Under the pieces are notes generated by a model. It had not been told where the DNA came from and did no database searches. It saw only the letters and a program-made list of their open reading frames with translations. Below, in pieces: positions 8,773-17,681 of a DNA stretch of 64,000 nt (its first letter is position 1; every line of letters begins with the position of its first letter). Source of the stretch: Paraburkholderia sp. HP33-1 (GTDB lineage: Bacteria; Pseudomonadota; Gammaproteobacteria; Burkholderiales; Burkholderiaceae); NCBI RefSeq assembly GCF_021390595.1, contig NZ_JAJEJR010000002.1:1302001-1366000 (forward strand), read 5' to 3'. The position numbers and the translations under genes are program-made.

Positions 8773-9855
8773 ATGACTTCCCCCACGACCGTCTTGCCCC
8801 GCTGGACCCTCGTCGTGCCATTCATTGCCTGGATCGTGCTCGGTGCCGCCTACGCGATGCCGGGCCACGCGCTGCTGCTCGCGGTGGTCGGCGTGTCGCT
8901 CTGCGCGGTCGTGTTTGCCGCCGTGCATCACGCTGAAGTCGTCGCGCATCGCGTCGGCGAGCCGTTCGGCACGCTGGTGCTGGCGGTCGCCGTCACGGTG
9001 ATCGAGGTGGCGCTGATCGTCTCGGTGATGCTGACGTCCGGTCCCGAGAAGGCCGGCCTCGCGCGCGATACCGTGTTCGCGGCCGTGATGATCGTCTGTA
9101 ACGGGCTCGTCGGGCTATGTCTGCTGGTGGGCGGCATCCGCCATCGCGAGCAGGACTTCCAGAGCCGTGGCGCGGCGGCCGCGCTGGCGGTGCTCGCGTC
9201 TCTGTCGGTGCTGACGCTCGTGATGCCGAACTTCACGACCACCAGCCCCGGGCCAACCCTGTCGCCGTCGCAGCTCGCGTTTGCCGGCGTGTCGTCGCTG
9301 GTGCTGTACTGCGTGTTCGTGTTCGTGCAGACCGTGCGCCATCGCGATTACTTCCTCGCTGACGTACCCGACGAAGACGTCCATGCCGAGCCGCCGGGCG
9401 TGCGGCTCGCGGCCATCAGCGGCGTGCTGCTGTTCGTGAGCCTCGTCGCCGTGGTGCTGCTGGCGAAAGTGCTGTCACCGGCGGTCGAAGCCGCCGTGCT
9501 GAACGCGGGCGCGCCGCCGGCCGTGGTCGGGATCGTGATTGCGTCGCTGGTGCTGCTGCCGGAAGGGCTCGCGGCGCTGCGCGCGGCGCGTGGCGATCGT
9601 CTGCAGACCAGCCTGAACCTCGCGCTCGGCTCGGCGCTGGCGAGTATCGGACTGACCATTCCGACCGTCGCCGGCGTGTTCCTCTACATCGGCCAGCCTA
9701 TCGTGCTCGGCATCAACGGCAAGGAGATGGTGCTGCTCGCGCTCACGCTAGTGGTCTGCACGCTGACGCTCAGCACCGGTCGCACGACGATCCTGCAAGG
9801 CGCCGTGCATCTGTCGCTGTTCGCGGCGTATCTGTTTCTGTCGTTCGCACCGTGA
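8773..9855 (+). CDS. chaA: Ca2+/H+ (Na+, K+/H+) antiporter ChaA
   Basis: A 360-residue inner-membrane antiporter of the CaCA superfamily, with about eleven hydrophobic segments in two homologous halves. The alpha-1 repeat carries AEVVAHRVGEPFGTLVLA and VTVIEVALIVS. The alpha-2 repeat carries LVLLPEGLAALRAARGD and LNLALGSALASIGLTIP, with the acidic residue that binds the cation. ChaA exports Ca2+ and, at alkaline pH, Na+ or K+ in exchange for protons. It is convergent with the LysR gene at 9900. Confidence 0.9.
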   Translation: MTSPTTVLPRWTLVVPFIAWIVLGAAYAMPGHALLLAVVGVSLCAVVFAAVHHAEVVAHRVGEPFGTLVLAVAVTVIEVALIVSVMLTSGPEKAGLARDTVFAAVMIVCNGLVGLCLLVGGIRHREQDFQSRGAAAALAVLASLSVLTLVMPNFTTTSPGPTLSPSQLAFAGVSSLVLYCVFVFVQTVRHRDYFLADVPDEDVHAEPPGVRLAAISGVLLFVSLVAVVLLAKVLSPAVEAAVLNAGAPPAVVGIVIASLVLLPEGLAALRAARGDRLQTSLNLALGSALASIGLTIPTVAGVFLYIGQPIVLGINGKEMVLLALTLVVCTLTLSTGRTTILQGAVHLSLFAAYLFLSFAP

Positions 9856-9899
9856 CGTGAGGCGTTATCGCGAGCAGGCGGGCAGCCACCACGGCCGCC

Positions 9900-10793
9900 T
9901 TAGTCTTCCCAATGCTCGACCATCCAGTCGCGGAACAGATTCAGCTTCTGCTGTTGCGCGACTGAATCCGGATACACGAAGTAATAACGCCAGCCGGTCT
10001 TCAGCACCGTATCGAACGGCCGCACGAGGCGCCGCGCCGCGACGTCCTCGTCGATCAGCGCGAGGTCGCTGATCGCGATGCCGAAGCCCTGCGCGGCGGC
10101 GTTGGTCGCCATATCGAGCGTGTCGAAGCTCGGGCCGAGTTCCGCGTCGATCGTGGCGGCGCCCGCCGCGTCGGTTTCCGCCACTTTTGAGAGCCACATC
10201 TTCCAGTCCCGGTGATCGCGCGTCGGATGCAGCAGCGTGTGGCGCGCGAGATCGGCCACCTGCGCGAGCGGTTTGTCCTTCAACAGTTCGGGCGTGCAGA
10301 CCGGCGTCAGACGCTCCTCGAACAGTGACACCGCCTGGACGTCCGCACCCGGCGACGAACCATAGATGATCGCCGCGTCGAACGGTTCGCTCTGGAAATC
10401 GACGTCGTGCTGCCAGGTGGTCGTGATCTGCACATGGAGATCGGGATATTCGGACTGGAAGCGCATGATCTTCGGCAACATCCAGCGCATCACGCAGGTC
10501 GGCACCTTCAGCGCCAGATCGGTGCGCTGGCGCGTGAGGCGCAGCGACATTTCCTCGATGCGCGCGAAGCTCTCCTTGACGGCCGGCAACAGCATTTCGC
10601 CCTCGGCGGTCAGCGTCAGGCCTTTCGCGTGACGCTTGAACAGCGGGAACTTGTAGTACTCCTCGAGCGCGATGATCTGGCGACTGACCGCGCCTTGCGT
10701 CAGGCATAGATGGTTGGCGGCACGCGTGAAGCTGCGATGGCGCGCGACCGTTTCGAAAATCTGCAGCGCGTTGAGCGGCGGTAGGCGTCGCAT
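9900..10793 (-). CDS. LysR-type regulator, GcvA-like
   Basis: A 297-residue LysR regulator. The N-terminal winged helix (RRLPPLNALQIFETVARHRS, RAANHLCLTQGAVSRQI) is typical of the GcvA subgroup; the rest is a PBP2-like effector domain. It is divergent from the ABC importer starting at 11081, so it probably controls that transporter in response to its ligand. An alternative ATG at 10820 would add nine residues; 10793 matches the family N terminus better. Confidence 0.88.
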   Translation of the reverse strand: MRRLPPLNALQIFETVARHRSFTRAANHLCLTQGAVSRQIIALEEYYKFPLFKRHAKGLTLTAEGEMLLPAVKESFARIEEMSLRLTRQRTDLALKVPTCVMRWMLPKIMRFQSEYPDLHVQITTTWQHDVDFQSEPFDAAIIYGSSPGADVQAVSLFEERLTPVCTPELLKDKPLAQVADLARHTLLHPTRDHRDWKMWLSKVAETDAAGAATIDAELGPSFDTLDMATNAAAQGFGIAISDLALIDEDVAARRLVRPFDTVLKTGWRYYFVYPDSVAQQQKLNLFRDWMVEHWED

Positions 10794-10969
10794 CGGATGT
10801 CCAGGATCAGAAAAAATCATTGCGAGGCGGTGGCAGCGCCCGTCGCCGCTCCACCCGTCAAGCCCACAGCATACGTGATCGGCCGCGCGCGCACGAGCCG
10901 CCGCGCCACCGCGTCCGCGGGCCGCGAGCCATGAGCGTACGTCATGCGATCCATGCGCATATTTCGATT

Positions 10970-10988
10970 GTTGCGAGTTTTTGGCAAC
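10970..10988. promoter_or_regulatory. Candidate LysR operator
   Basis: A perfect 5-bp inverted repeat (GTTGC-N9-GCAAC) with an AT-rich centre, about 93 bases upstream of the binding-protein gene, inside the divergent LysR/ABC intergenic region. Position and symmetry fit a LysR recognition site, but no other site is available for comparison. Confidence 0.35.
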
Positions 10989-11080
10989 CCTACAGTGCAT
11001 CGACTCGCGCCGCCCGATACCCGCCTACATCACACACGCTTCGCTTCAATCACGACCGCTTTTCGACAGAGGAAAACACG

Positions 11081-11902
11081 ATGAACCAGCGCTCCGCTCT
11101 CCAACCGACCCGCCGCGTGTTCGCGACGCTCGCCGCGACGCTCGCGATGACCGCGCTCGGCGCGCTCGCCGCGCTGCCGTCGGCCGCGCATGCCGACGCG
11201 CTCGACGACATCGCGAAGTCCGGCACCGTGCGCATCGGCGTGTTCGAGGACTATCCGCCGTTCGGCTCGATCGGTCCGGACATGAAGCCGGTCGGCTACG
11301 ACATCGACGTCGCCAATCTGATCGGCAAGGCACTGAACGCGAAAGTCGAGCTCGTGCCGGTCACGGGCGACAACCGCATGGCCTTCCTCGCCGACCACAA
11401 GGCCGACCTGCTGCTGTCGGTCGGCCAGACGCCGGAGCGCGAAAAAGTGATCGACTTCTCGCAACCCTACGCGCCGTACTACCTCGCGGTGTTCGGCCCG
11501 AAGTCGTTGCAGGTGAAGAGCGCCGCCGACCTCGCCGGCAAGTCGATCTCGGTTGCGCGCGGCACGCTCGAAGACCTCAGCGTGACGAAAATCGCGCCGC
11601 CCTCCGCGAACATCAAACGCTTCGACGATCCGAACGGCGCAATTTCGGCGTTTCTTTCTGGTCAGGTACAGTTGATGGTGGTCGGCAACGACGTCGGCGC
11701 GACGATTCTCGCGCGGCATCCGGCGAACGATCCGGAGCAGAAGTTCGCGCTGTTCAGCTCGCCCGATCACGTCGGTATGAACAAGAACGAACCGCGCCTG
11801 AAGGCGAAGGTCGACGAAACGATTGCCAAGGCCCGCAAGGACGGCACGATGAACGCGATCTCGCAGAAGTGGCTGCGCGCACCGTTGCCGGCCGATCTTT
11901 GA
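11081..11902 (+). CDS. Amino-acid-type ABC transporter substrate-binding protein
   Basis: A 273-residue periplasmic binding protein (SBP_bac_3 family). A signal peptide of about 34 residues ends AAHA, followed by the canonical start of the mature domain (IAKSGTVRIGVFEDYPPFG), the YDIDVANLIGKAL helix, and the LLLSVGQTPEREKVIDFSQPY hinge region. It should deliver a polar amino acid or similar ligand to the two permeases downstream. The ATG at 11081 has AGAGGAAAA upstream. Ligand identity cannot be told from sequence. Confidence 0.9.
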   Translation: MNQRSALQPTRRVFATLAATLAMTALGALAALPSAAHADALDDIAKSGTVRIGVFEDYPPFGSIGPDMKPVGYDIDVANLIGKALNAKVELVPVTGDNRMAFLADHKADLLLSVGQTPEREKVIDFSQPYAPYYLAVFGPKSLQVKSAADLAGKSISVARGTLEDLSVTKIAPPSANIKRFDDPNGAISAFLSGQVQLMVVGNDVGATILARHPANDPEQKFALFSSPDHVGMNKNEPRLKAKVDETIAKARKDGTMNAISQKWLRAPLPADL

Positions 11903-11964
11903 ACCCTGTGGCGTGGTCCCTGGAAGACCGCGCCGCAAACTGATCCTGTGATGGGCACGAGGCC

Positions 11965-12729
11965 ATGACCTACGCGTTCGATTTCAGTGGCTTCGGCCTT
12001 TATGCGGGGATGCTCGCGCGCGGCGCCGCCGTGACACTTGGGCTCACTGCCGTCTCGACACTGGCGGGCGGGCTCGTCGGTATCGCCGGCGCGAGCATCG
12101 CGGCGGCCGGGCCGAAGTGGGCGCGCTGGCTGGTGGCGTGTTACGTCGAGCTGATCCGCAACACGCCGTTTCTCGTGCAACTGTTCTTCGTGTTCTTCGG
12201 CCTGCCGAGCCTCGGCATTCATATCGACGAGATCCAGGCCGCGATTCTCGCGATGACCGTCAATCTCGGCGCGTACGCGACCGAGATCGTGCGCGCCGGC
12301 ATCGGTTCGATTTCGCGCGGCCAGGTGCAGGCCGCGCAGGCGCTTGGCCTGCACGGACGCCAGGTGTTCCGCCACGTCGTGCTGCCGCAGGCGCTCGCCA
12401 ACGTGTTTCCCGCGCTGCTCGGCCAGGTGCTGATCGTGATGCTCGGCTCGGCCGTCGTGTCGCAGATCTCGGTGCCTGACCTGACGTATGCGGCGAACTT
12501 CATCCAATCGCGCAACTTCCGCTCGTTCGAGAGCTACGTGATCATCACGGCGACCTATCTGCTGATGTCGATCGTGTTGCGGCAACTGCTGAACCGTTTC
12601 GGCCGCGGCCTGTTCGCGGGCCGCGCCGCGCGCGGTAACAACAGCAGTAGCGGCGCCGACGGCTTGCCGCGCAACTGGCGCAGCCGCCTGATGTGGCGCG
12701 GCGCGCGCACCCTGCCGACGGAGCGCTGA
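11965..12729 (+). CDS. Amino-acid ABC transporter permease 1
   Basis: A 254-residue inner-membrane permease (HisM/GlnP type, BPD_transp_1) with about five membrane helices. The EAA loop that docks on the ATPase reads AAQALGLHGRQVFRHVVLPQA, and the N-terminal ELIRNTPFLVQLFFVFFGLP segment is diagnostic. A basic C-terminal tail of about 30 residues extends past the usual family end. The next permease starts two bases after its stop. Confidence 0.9.
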   Translation: MTYAFDFSGFGLYAGMLARGAAVTLGLTAVSTLAGGLVGIAGASIAAAGPKWARWLVACYVELIRNTPFLVQLFFVFFGLPSLGIHIDEIQAAILAMTVNLGAYATEIVRAGIGSISRGQVQAAQALGLHGRQVFRHVVLPQALANVFPALLGQVLIVMLGSAVVSQISVPDLTYAANFIQSRNFRSFESYVIITATYLLMSIVLRQLLNRFGRGLFAGRAARGNNSSSGADGLPRNWRSRLMWRGARTLPTER

Positions 12730-12731
12730 TC

Positions 12732-13388
12732 ATGGTCGAATTCACACTGTGGGACATCGCCCGCAATCTGCTGCTCGCCGCGCGCTGGACGCTGTTGCTG
12801 TCGCTGATCGCGTTCGTCGGCGGCGGGCTGGTCGGGCTCGTGCTGCTCGCGATGCGGGTGTCGCCGATCGCGTGGTTGCGGCGCATCGTCGTGGTGTACG
12901 TCGAGGTGTTTCAGGGCACGCCGCTGCTGATGCAGCTCTTTCTCGCGTTCTTCGGCCTGCCGCTGCTTGGTATCGACGTGTCGCCGTGGGCAGCCGCGAC
13001 CGTCACGCTGACGCTCTACACGAGCGCGTATCTGGTCGACATCTGGCGCGGCTGTGTCGAAGCGGTGCCGCGCGGCCAGTGGGCGGCGGGCGCAAGCCTC
13101 GGCATGACGTTCGGCCAGCAACTACGCTATATCGTGTGGCCGCAGGCACTGAAAATCGCGGTCGCGCCGACGGTCGGTTTTCTCGTGCAGGTCGTCAAGA
13201 GCACCGCGCTCGCGTCGATCATCGGCTTCACCGAACTGACGAAGACCGGAACGATGATCACGAATGCGGCGTTCCGGCCGTTTCCGATCTACGGCATGGT
13301 TGCGATGATCTACTTCGCGATGTGCTTTCCGCTCACCTGGTATGCGCGCGTGCTCGAAAAGTGGCAGAAGGTGGGACAGCATCGGTGA
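12732..13388 (+). CDS. Amino-acid ABC transporter permease 2
   Basis: A 218-residue HisQ/HisM-type permease and the heterodimer partner of the preceding gene. It shows VEVFQGTPLLMQLFLAFFGLP and the EAA loop AAGASLGMTFGQQLRYIVWPQA. Its ATG lies two bases after the upstream stop, which indicates translational coupling. No ATP-binding subunit follows: the next gene is on the other strand. Confidence 0.9.
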   Translation: MVEFTLWDIARNLLLAARWTLLLSLIAFVGGGLVGLVLLAMRVSPIAWLRRIVVVYVEVFQGTPLLMQLFLAFFGLPLLGIDVSPWAAATVTLTLYTSAYLVDIWRGCVEAVPRGQWAAGASLGMTFGQQLRYIVWPQALKIAVAPTVGFLVQVVKSTALASIIGFTELTKTGTMITNAAFRPFPIYGMVAMIYFAMCFPLTWYARVLEKWQKVGQHR

Positions 13389-13443
13389 CGTGCGGGCTAT
13401 GGCCTGGCGAGACTCGAATGCGCGCACCGTCAGACACCTAAAC

Positions 13444-14493
13444 TCACCGGGGCGCCATTATGCGCAGCACAGGATGTCCGTCGACGTCCTTCAGCGGGAA
13501 CCAGGACCGATGCGTCTGCGCATCGACACTCACGACATGCGCGTTCGGCCCGACCCTGCCATCGCCGATCTTCGACACGCCGGACGCGCCTACGCTGAAC
13601 ATTGACACGACGCCCGACTCACCGGCCACGTATGCCATGCGCAATGCGGGATCGAAGGCGAGCACATCAGGATCGCCGCCGATGTCGAACGCCCTGACGA
13701 CCTTCATCGTGCGCATGTCGAGTACCAGCAGGCGATCGTTGTCCTCACAGGCAATCAACGCGAGGCGTGATTCCGGGACGATCAGCAGTCCATGATTGCC
13801 CTTCGCGCCCGGCAGATCAGTACGGGAAACGACTGTGTTGGTGGCCGGATTTATCTCCACCAGTTGTCGCCGCGTCTGCACGTTGACGAAGATGTGTCGA
13901 GAAACTGGGTCATATTGCGAATTGCCAACTTCACCGTCGAGCGGAATCGTCGCAATACGGCGGTTGCTCGGAACATCGATCACTGTCTCCGTCTCTCCGG
14001 TCTCGTCTGATACGAAGAGTCTGCGCGCATCGGGCGCATACTCCATGCCGTCCGGATAGATGCCGCCGGGCGCACGGGCAGTGATGCTCAGCGTGTGCTC
14101 GTCGATCGCGACAACCTCGTTTGTGCCAGTTGCCGACGCAAACACGCGGGACAGTTCGGGGGCCACCAACACGCCGTGCACGGCGGAGATGCCAGGTATG
14201 CGCGCGACGACGCGCGATGCGAGTGTGTCAAATACGACGACTTCGCTGTCCCCCAGATGCGCGATGAATAGCAGATGGCGGCCGGGGTCGTAGGTTGCAT
14301 AGTCGAATCGTGACGTGCGTCCTGGCAGCGGCACATCCTCAATGTGCTTCAGTGGCAAGTTGCCGGTCACCGCGTCATCCGCTCCCTGTGCGACACAATC
14401 GGTACCGCTCCCGCCTGCAACCGCGACCGCGACCGCGAAAAGCATACCGATGAGTGGCGCAACGAAGCGATGGCCCGCGCGTCCACTTTTCAC
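13444..14493 (-). CDS. Exported YncE-like beta-propeller protein
   Basis: A 349-residue secreted protein with a signal peptide (about residues 1-35) and seven-bladed propeller repeats of the YVTN/YncE kind (for example RHLLFIAHLGDSEVVVFDT, RRLFVSDETGETETVIDV, RLALIACEDNDRLLVLDM). No catalytic residues are evident; such proteins are often ligand-binding or scaffold proteins. The start is the GTG at 14493, with GGAGGATCATC in front. It overlaps the upstream MFS stop codon (GTGA), so the two genes are translationally coupled. The shared role with the exporter is unknown. Confidence 0.8.
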   Translation of the reverse strand: MKSGRAGHRFVAPLIGMLFAVAVAVAGGSGTDCVAQGADDAVTGNLPLKHIEDVPLPGRTSRFDYATYDPGRHLLFIAHLGDSEVVVFDTLASRVVARIPGISAVHGVLVAPELSRVFASATGTNEVVAIDEHTLSITARAPGGIYPDGMEYAPDARRLFVSDETGETETVIDVPSNRRIATIPLDGEVGNSQYDPVSRHIFVNVQTRRQLVEINPATNTVVSRTDLPGAKGNHGLLIVPESRLALIACEDNDRLLVLDMRTMKVVRAFDIGGDPDVLAFDPALRMAYVAGESGVVSMFSVGASGVSKIGDGRVGPNAHVVSVDAQTHRSWFPLKDVDGHPVLRIMAPR

Positions 14494-15731
14494 GATGATC
14501 CTCCGTCCGGCCTGATACGACGGAACGCCGCGAGCACCGCGAGATCGTAGGCAATCTTGAGCGTGCCGCACGCTACCAGGGGTGCGCCGAGCCATCCGGC
14601 TCCGAGCAGCCCGCCGGCGATCGTTGGCGCGATAGCCGCCGCAAGGCTACGTGGTACCGCCGTAAAGCTCGCAGCGGCCGGTCGTTCGGGCGGTGTCACG
14701 ACAGCCATCACGTAAGCGCTACGGGTCGGCACATCGAGCTGCGACAACGCACTGCGCGCAAGCAGCAACACCAGGGTCAGCGGCAGCGAGGACGTGAAGG
14801 CGGCAGCGATGAGGCACACGCTCGATGGAATGTGGGTGAACACCATCGTGTTGAGCAGGCCGATCCTTCGAGCAATCGGTGCAGCCGCCAGTTGCGACCC
14901 GGCACTGAGCAGCCCCGACCAGAAAAAGAACTGCCCTGCCGCAGCGAGAGAAAAACCAAAGCGCTGGATAAGCCACAGCGTCAGCAGCGAGTTCACCAGC
15001 AGTCCACCTGCAAACGCGTCGACGCTAAACAGCAGCGCGAGGCGTATGACGATCCCGCGCGACGGTCCGAGCGGCGCTCTGGCTGCCGCTGTGTGTGGCT
15101 CACGCTTCGGCAGGCGGAGGTATAGCAGGAATACAGCGAAGCCCGTGATCGCGTATGCGTTGAACATCCCGCGCATCGCGAGGAGCGCGGAAACCCTGGA
15201 ATGTGCCGCAATCCAGTCCGGAAGTGCGGCGAGCAGAGCGCCCAGTGCTGCGGACAGCCCACCCACGAGGCTGTAGCGGGCGAAGAGCGCAGTTCGGGCG
15301 TCGCTGTTCGCAGATTCGGCAAGGCGTGCGTGCTCAAGCGGCAGAAACAGGCTGACGTCACCCGAGCCTGGATTGAGCGTGCCGACAAACGCTACAAGGA
15401 GCAGCGGCCATAGTGACGAGAGGAATCCAAACGCAAGACCGGTTGCTGTCATCAGGGCGGCAGCGAAGAGCAGCAGCGCACGCTGCGGGTAACGGCTACC
15501 CAGCAGGCCGACAACAATCGTCGCAACAGCCGAGCCGAGCAGTGTGGCCGTGCCGATCAGGCCGACCGTGAGCTTCCCGAAACCGAGCGCGAGAAGATAC
15601 GCTGGCAGCAGTACGGCGACGAAGCCATCGCAAATCCCGCGCAGGCTCCTGGCTGCAAGCAGCACCCACGCACTCCCGTCCACGCCCGCAGGCGGAAGCA
15701 GGATTGAAAGTCGCGCCCTGGCAGGATTCAT
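14490..15731 (-). CDS. MFS transporter
   Basis: A 413-residue major facilitator with about twelve membrane helices in two halves separated by a basic cytoplasmic loop near residues 205-225 (RLPKREPHTAAARAPLGPS). The first-half loop 2-3 region contains GSRYPQRALL. Substrate is not predictable. Its last bases overlap the GTG start of the exported beta-propeller gene, suggesting that the propeller acts with the transporter's cargo. Confidence 0.85.
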   Translation of the reverse strand: MNPARARLSILLPPAGVDGSAWVLLAARSLRGICDGFVAVLLPAYLLALGFGKLTVGLIGTATLLGSAVATIVVGLLGSRYPQRALLLFAAALMTATGLAFGFLSSLWPLLLVAFVGTLNPGSGDVSLFLPLEHARLAESANSDARTALFARYSLVGGLSAALGALLAALPDWIAAHSRVSALLAMRGMFNAYAITGFAVFLLYLRLPKREPHTAAARAPLGPSRGIVIRLALLFSVDAFAGGLLVNSLLTLWLIQRFGFSLAAAGQFFFWSGLLSAGSQLAAAPIARRIGLLNTMVFTHIPSSVCLIAAAFTSSLPLTLVLLLARSALSQLDVPTRSAYVMAVVTPPERPAAASFTAVPRSLAAAIAPTIAGGLLGAGWLGAPLVACGTLKIAYDLAVLAAFRRIRPDGGSS

Positions 15732-15791
15732 GACAGTACCCAGGTTTTCGCCTCGACGTTACACCACGCGCATGCATGCTGCCCGCGTGCT

Positions 15792-15950
15792 TCAGGCCGA
15801 CGCGCGCGACGGCATCGCCTCCTGAAGGCTCATTGCAGCGTTATCCCAGTTGATGATGCTGAACAGCTGGTTGACGTGCTCGTTGTGGCGATGCTGATAC
15901 TTCAGGTAATAGGTATGCTCGAAGAGGTCGAGGACCAGGATCGGCTGGGA
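15792..15950 (-). pseudogene. C-terminal remnant of an Fe/Mn superoxide dismutase
   Basis: The last 52 codons of an open frame read as the C-terminal end of an iron/manganese superoxide dismutase. It has ILVLDLFEHTYYLKYQ, including the D-x-F-E-H motif that supplies two of the four metal ligands, and later FSIINWDNA, the usual last-helix sequence. Upstream of about 15950 the similarity stops abruptly: the N-terminal hairpin and the first two histidine ligands are absent. The fragment cannot be an active enzyme. Confidence 0.7.
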
Positions 15951-16429
15951 CAGTCGTGGTTCCCTTCTTCTCGACGGATATCTCATGCGAAACCGACAAG
16001 GTCTTGGCGATTTCCGTCCGAGGGGCACGCGTCCGTTCCCATGAAAGTACGCTTGCAGACAGCGCTCGCTCAGTGCCATCGATGCCGACGCCATCCTGCG
16101 CACATCGCGAAACAGCAACAGTCGCGTACTGCATGTGAGGGCGAGCGTTGTGAGGATGCAGGGCTCCGACAATTCGTCGCTCGCACGTCTCTTGTATCCG
16201 ATGCAGGCTGTCTTGATTCAGTCCAACGGCGTGATCTCCAGGTTCGACCGGCATGTCCGATCCGATCTTGCGAATCCATGCTGTGAACCCGGGCAAAGTG
16301 CAAATCGCAGAGGAAGCACGCTGACTGAGTTTCCTCCCTGAAACAGGGAGAAACCTCAGATATCCCGCTTGCTTCAAGGCCGGCGATGCGTGCAGGTTGA
16401 TGGACTCAATCACTCGACAGAGAGGAGCC
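15951..16429. other. Non-coding or degraded stretch
   Basis: Nearly 480 bases between the superoxide dismutase remnant and the SGNH lipoprotein gene. Open frames here show no family similarity, lack ribosome-binding sites and differ in codon use from the real genes. It probably holds the promoter of the downstream gene and decayed DNA. Confidence 0.5.
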
Positions 16430-17437
16430 ATGAATCGGACTCAAGCACTTTTGACGGTAATGGTCGCCAGCCTGGTGCTGACTGCTTGCGGCGGTGGCGG
16501 CAATTCTTCTTCAAACGTTGAAAGTACCGCTACCACTCCTGCAGCCGCTTCTGCTCCCACCGCCGCTTCCACTCCCACAGCCACGAGTTCGTCGACGAAC
16601 CTCGTTGCCATCGGCGATAGTTTGACGCAGGGAGTCGGATCGGCGAACGGCGGTTATCCGGCAATATTGTCCGGAATGCTGAGTAATAGACCCTATGCGA
16701 ATCTCGGCGTCGGAGGTCAAACATCGACGCAAATCGCAGCGCGGGTCGGAGCGTTGCCATCCGCAGTGACGCTCGTTGGCGACGCAGTGCCGGCAAGCAC
16801 CACTGCAGTCGGTTTGTCGAATTTGTCGATCGAACTGTTGTCGACACCGGCCGATGACACCGCTCGCAGCGAGTCAGGAACGCTCTGTTCGGTTCATGGC
16901 GCGCTCCAGCGGACAGCGGCTGGCGGCCCGCCGTCGACGACCGAAAGCTATACCTTCACGCGTGACAGCGCCGGGTCGGCTGTGCCGTGTGCCGCTGGAT
17001 CGGCATTCCTTGCCGACACGGAAGGTTATGACATGTGGACCGCGATCATTTGGGTCGGTCGTAACAATTACGCTGACCCTTCGACTGTCATCGCGGACGT
17101 CAAATCCATCGTGCAGTGGCTCAAGCCAGCTGGTGCGCACTTCGCGGTGCTGTCGGTCATCAAGGGCGAGTACAGCTATGAATATGCCGGCGCACAGGGC
17201 GCGCAGGACATCGACGATATCAACGCGTCCTTGAAAGCGGCGTATCCGGACAATTTCATCGACGTCGAGACGACACTAGTCAATTCGTACGATCCGAGCC
17301 TTCCTCAGGACGTCATGGATCACAACAACAACATCCCACCGACTTCGCTGCGTTCCGACACGGTGCATCTCAACGACGCCGGCTATACGATCGTCGCCGG
17401 GCAGGTGAAGTCGTTCCTCGCGTCCAGGAACTGGTAA
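16430..17437 (+). CDS. SGNH/GDSL hydrolase lipoprotein
   Basis: A 335-residue secreted esterase-like protein. The signal peptide ends in the lipobox L-T-A-C (Cys20), then a Ser/Thr/Ala-rich linker (about 21-57). The SGNH domain has block I GDSLTQG (Ser64), block II glycine in NLGVGGQT, a block III-like WVGRNNY, and block V SDTVHLNDAGY with the Asp310/His313 catalytic pair. Lipidation should anchor it in the outer or inner membrane facing the periplasm. The ATG at 16430 has AGAGGAG upstream. A cysteine-bearing insertion of about 60 residues lies between blocks II and III. Confidence 0.82.
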   Translation: MNRTQALLTVMVASLVLTACGGGGNSSSNVESTATTPAAASAPTAASTPTATSSSTNLVAIGDSLTQGVGSANGGYPAILSGMLSNRPYANLGVGGQTSTQIAARVGALPSAVTLVGDAVPASTTAVGLSNLSIELLSTPADDTARSESGTLCSVHGALQRTAAGGPPSTTESYTFTRDSAGSAVPCAAGSAFLADTEGYDMWTAIIWVGRNNYADPSTVIADVKSIVQWLKPAGAHFAVLSVIKGEYSYEYAGAQGAQDIDDINASLKAAYPDNFIDVETTLVNSYDPSLPQDVMDHNNNIPPTSLRSDTVHLNDAGYTIVAGQVKSFLASRNW

Positions 17438-17604
17438 AGGGGTGCTTCGTCGCTCGCGCGGGACATCGCGACTACCGCGCGCCGATCTTCCAGATCGCAG
17501 TGGGCTATACGAATGGCTGATTTCCGGGGAGGCCACTTGCGGACAGGCGGTAGCGGCCAGGAGCGGTCCTTCCCAATCAGGTCGCGAGCGTCCGCTTGCC
17601 CGCG

Positions 17605-17622
17605 GATTGTGTTGAAAAAGTC
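17605..17622 (+). repeat. Left terminal inverted repeat of the IS
   Basis: An 18-bp end, GATTGTGTTGAAAAAGTC, perfectly complementary to the right end at 19197-19214. Confidence 0.88.
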
Positions 17623-17681
17623 GCCCGGCATGCGGATTGTTGGGTATCCTGGAAGCCATCGATCGACGGGAGTGATTCGTC

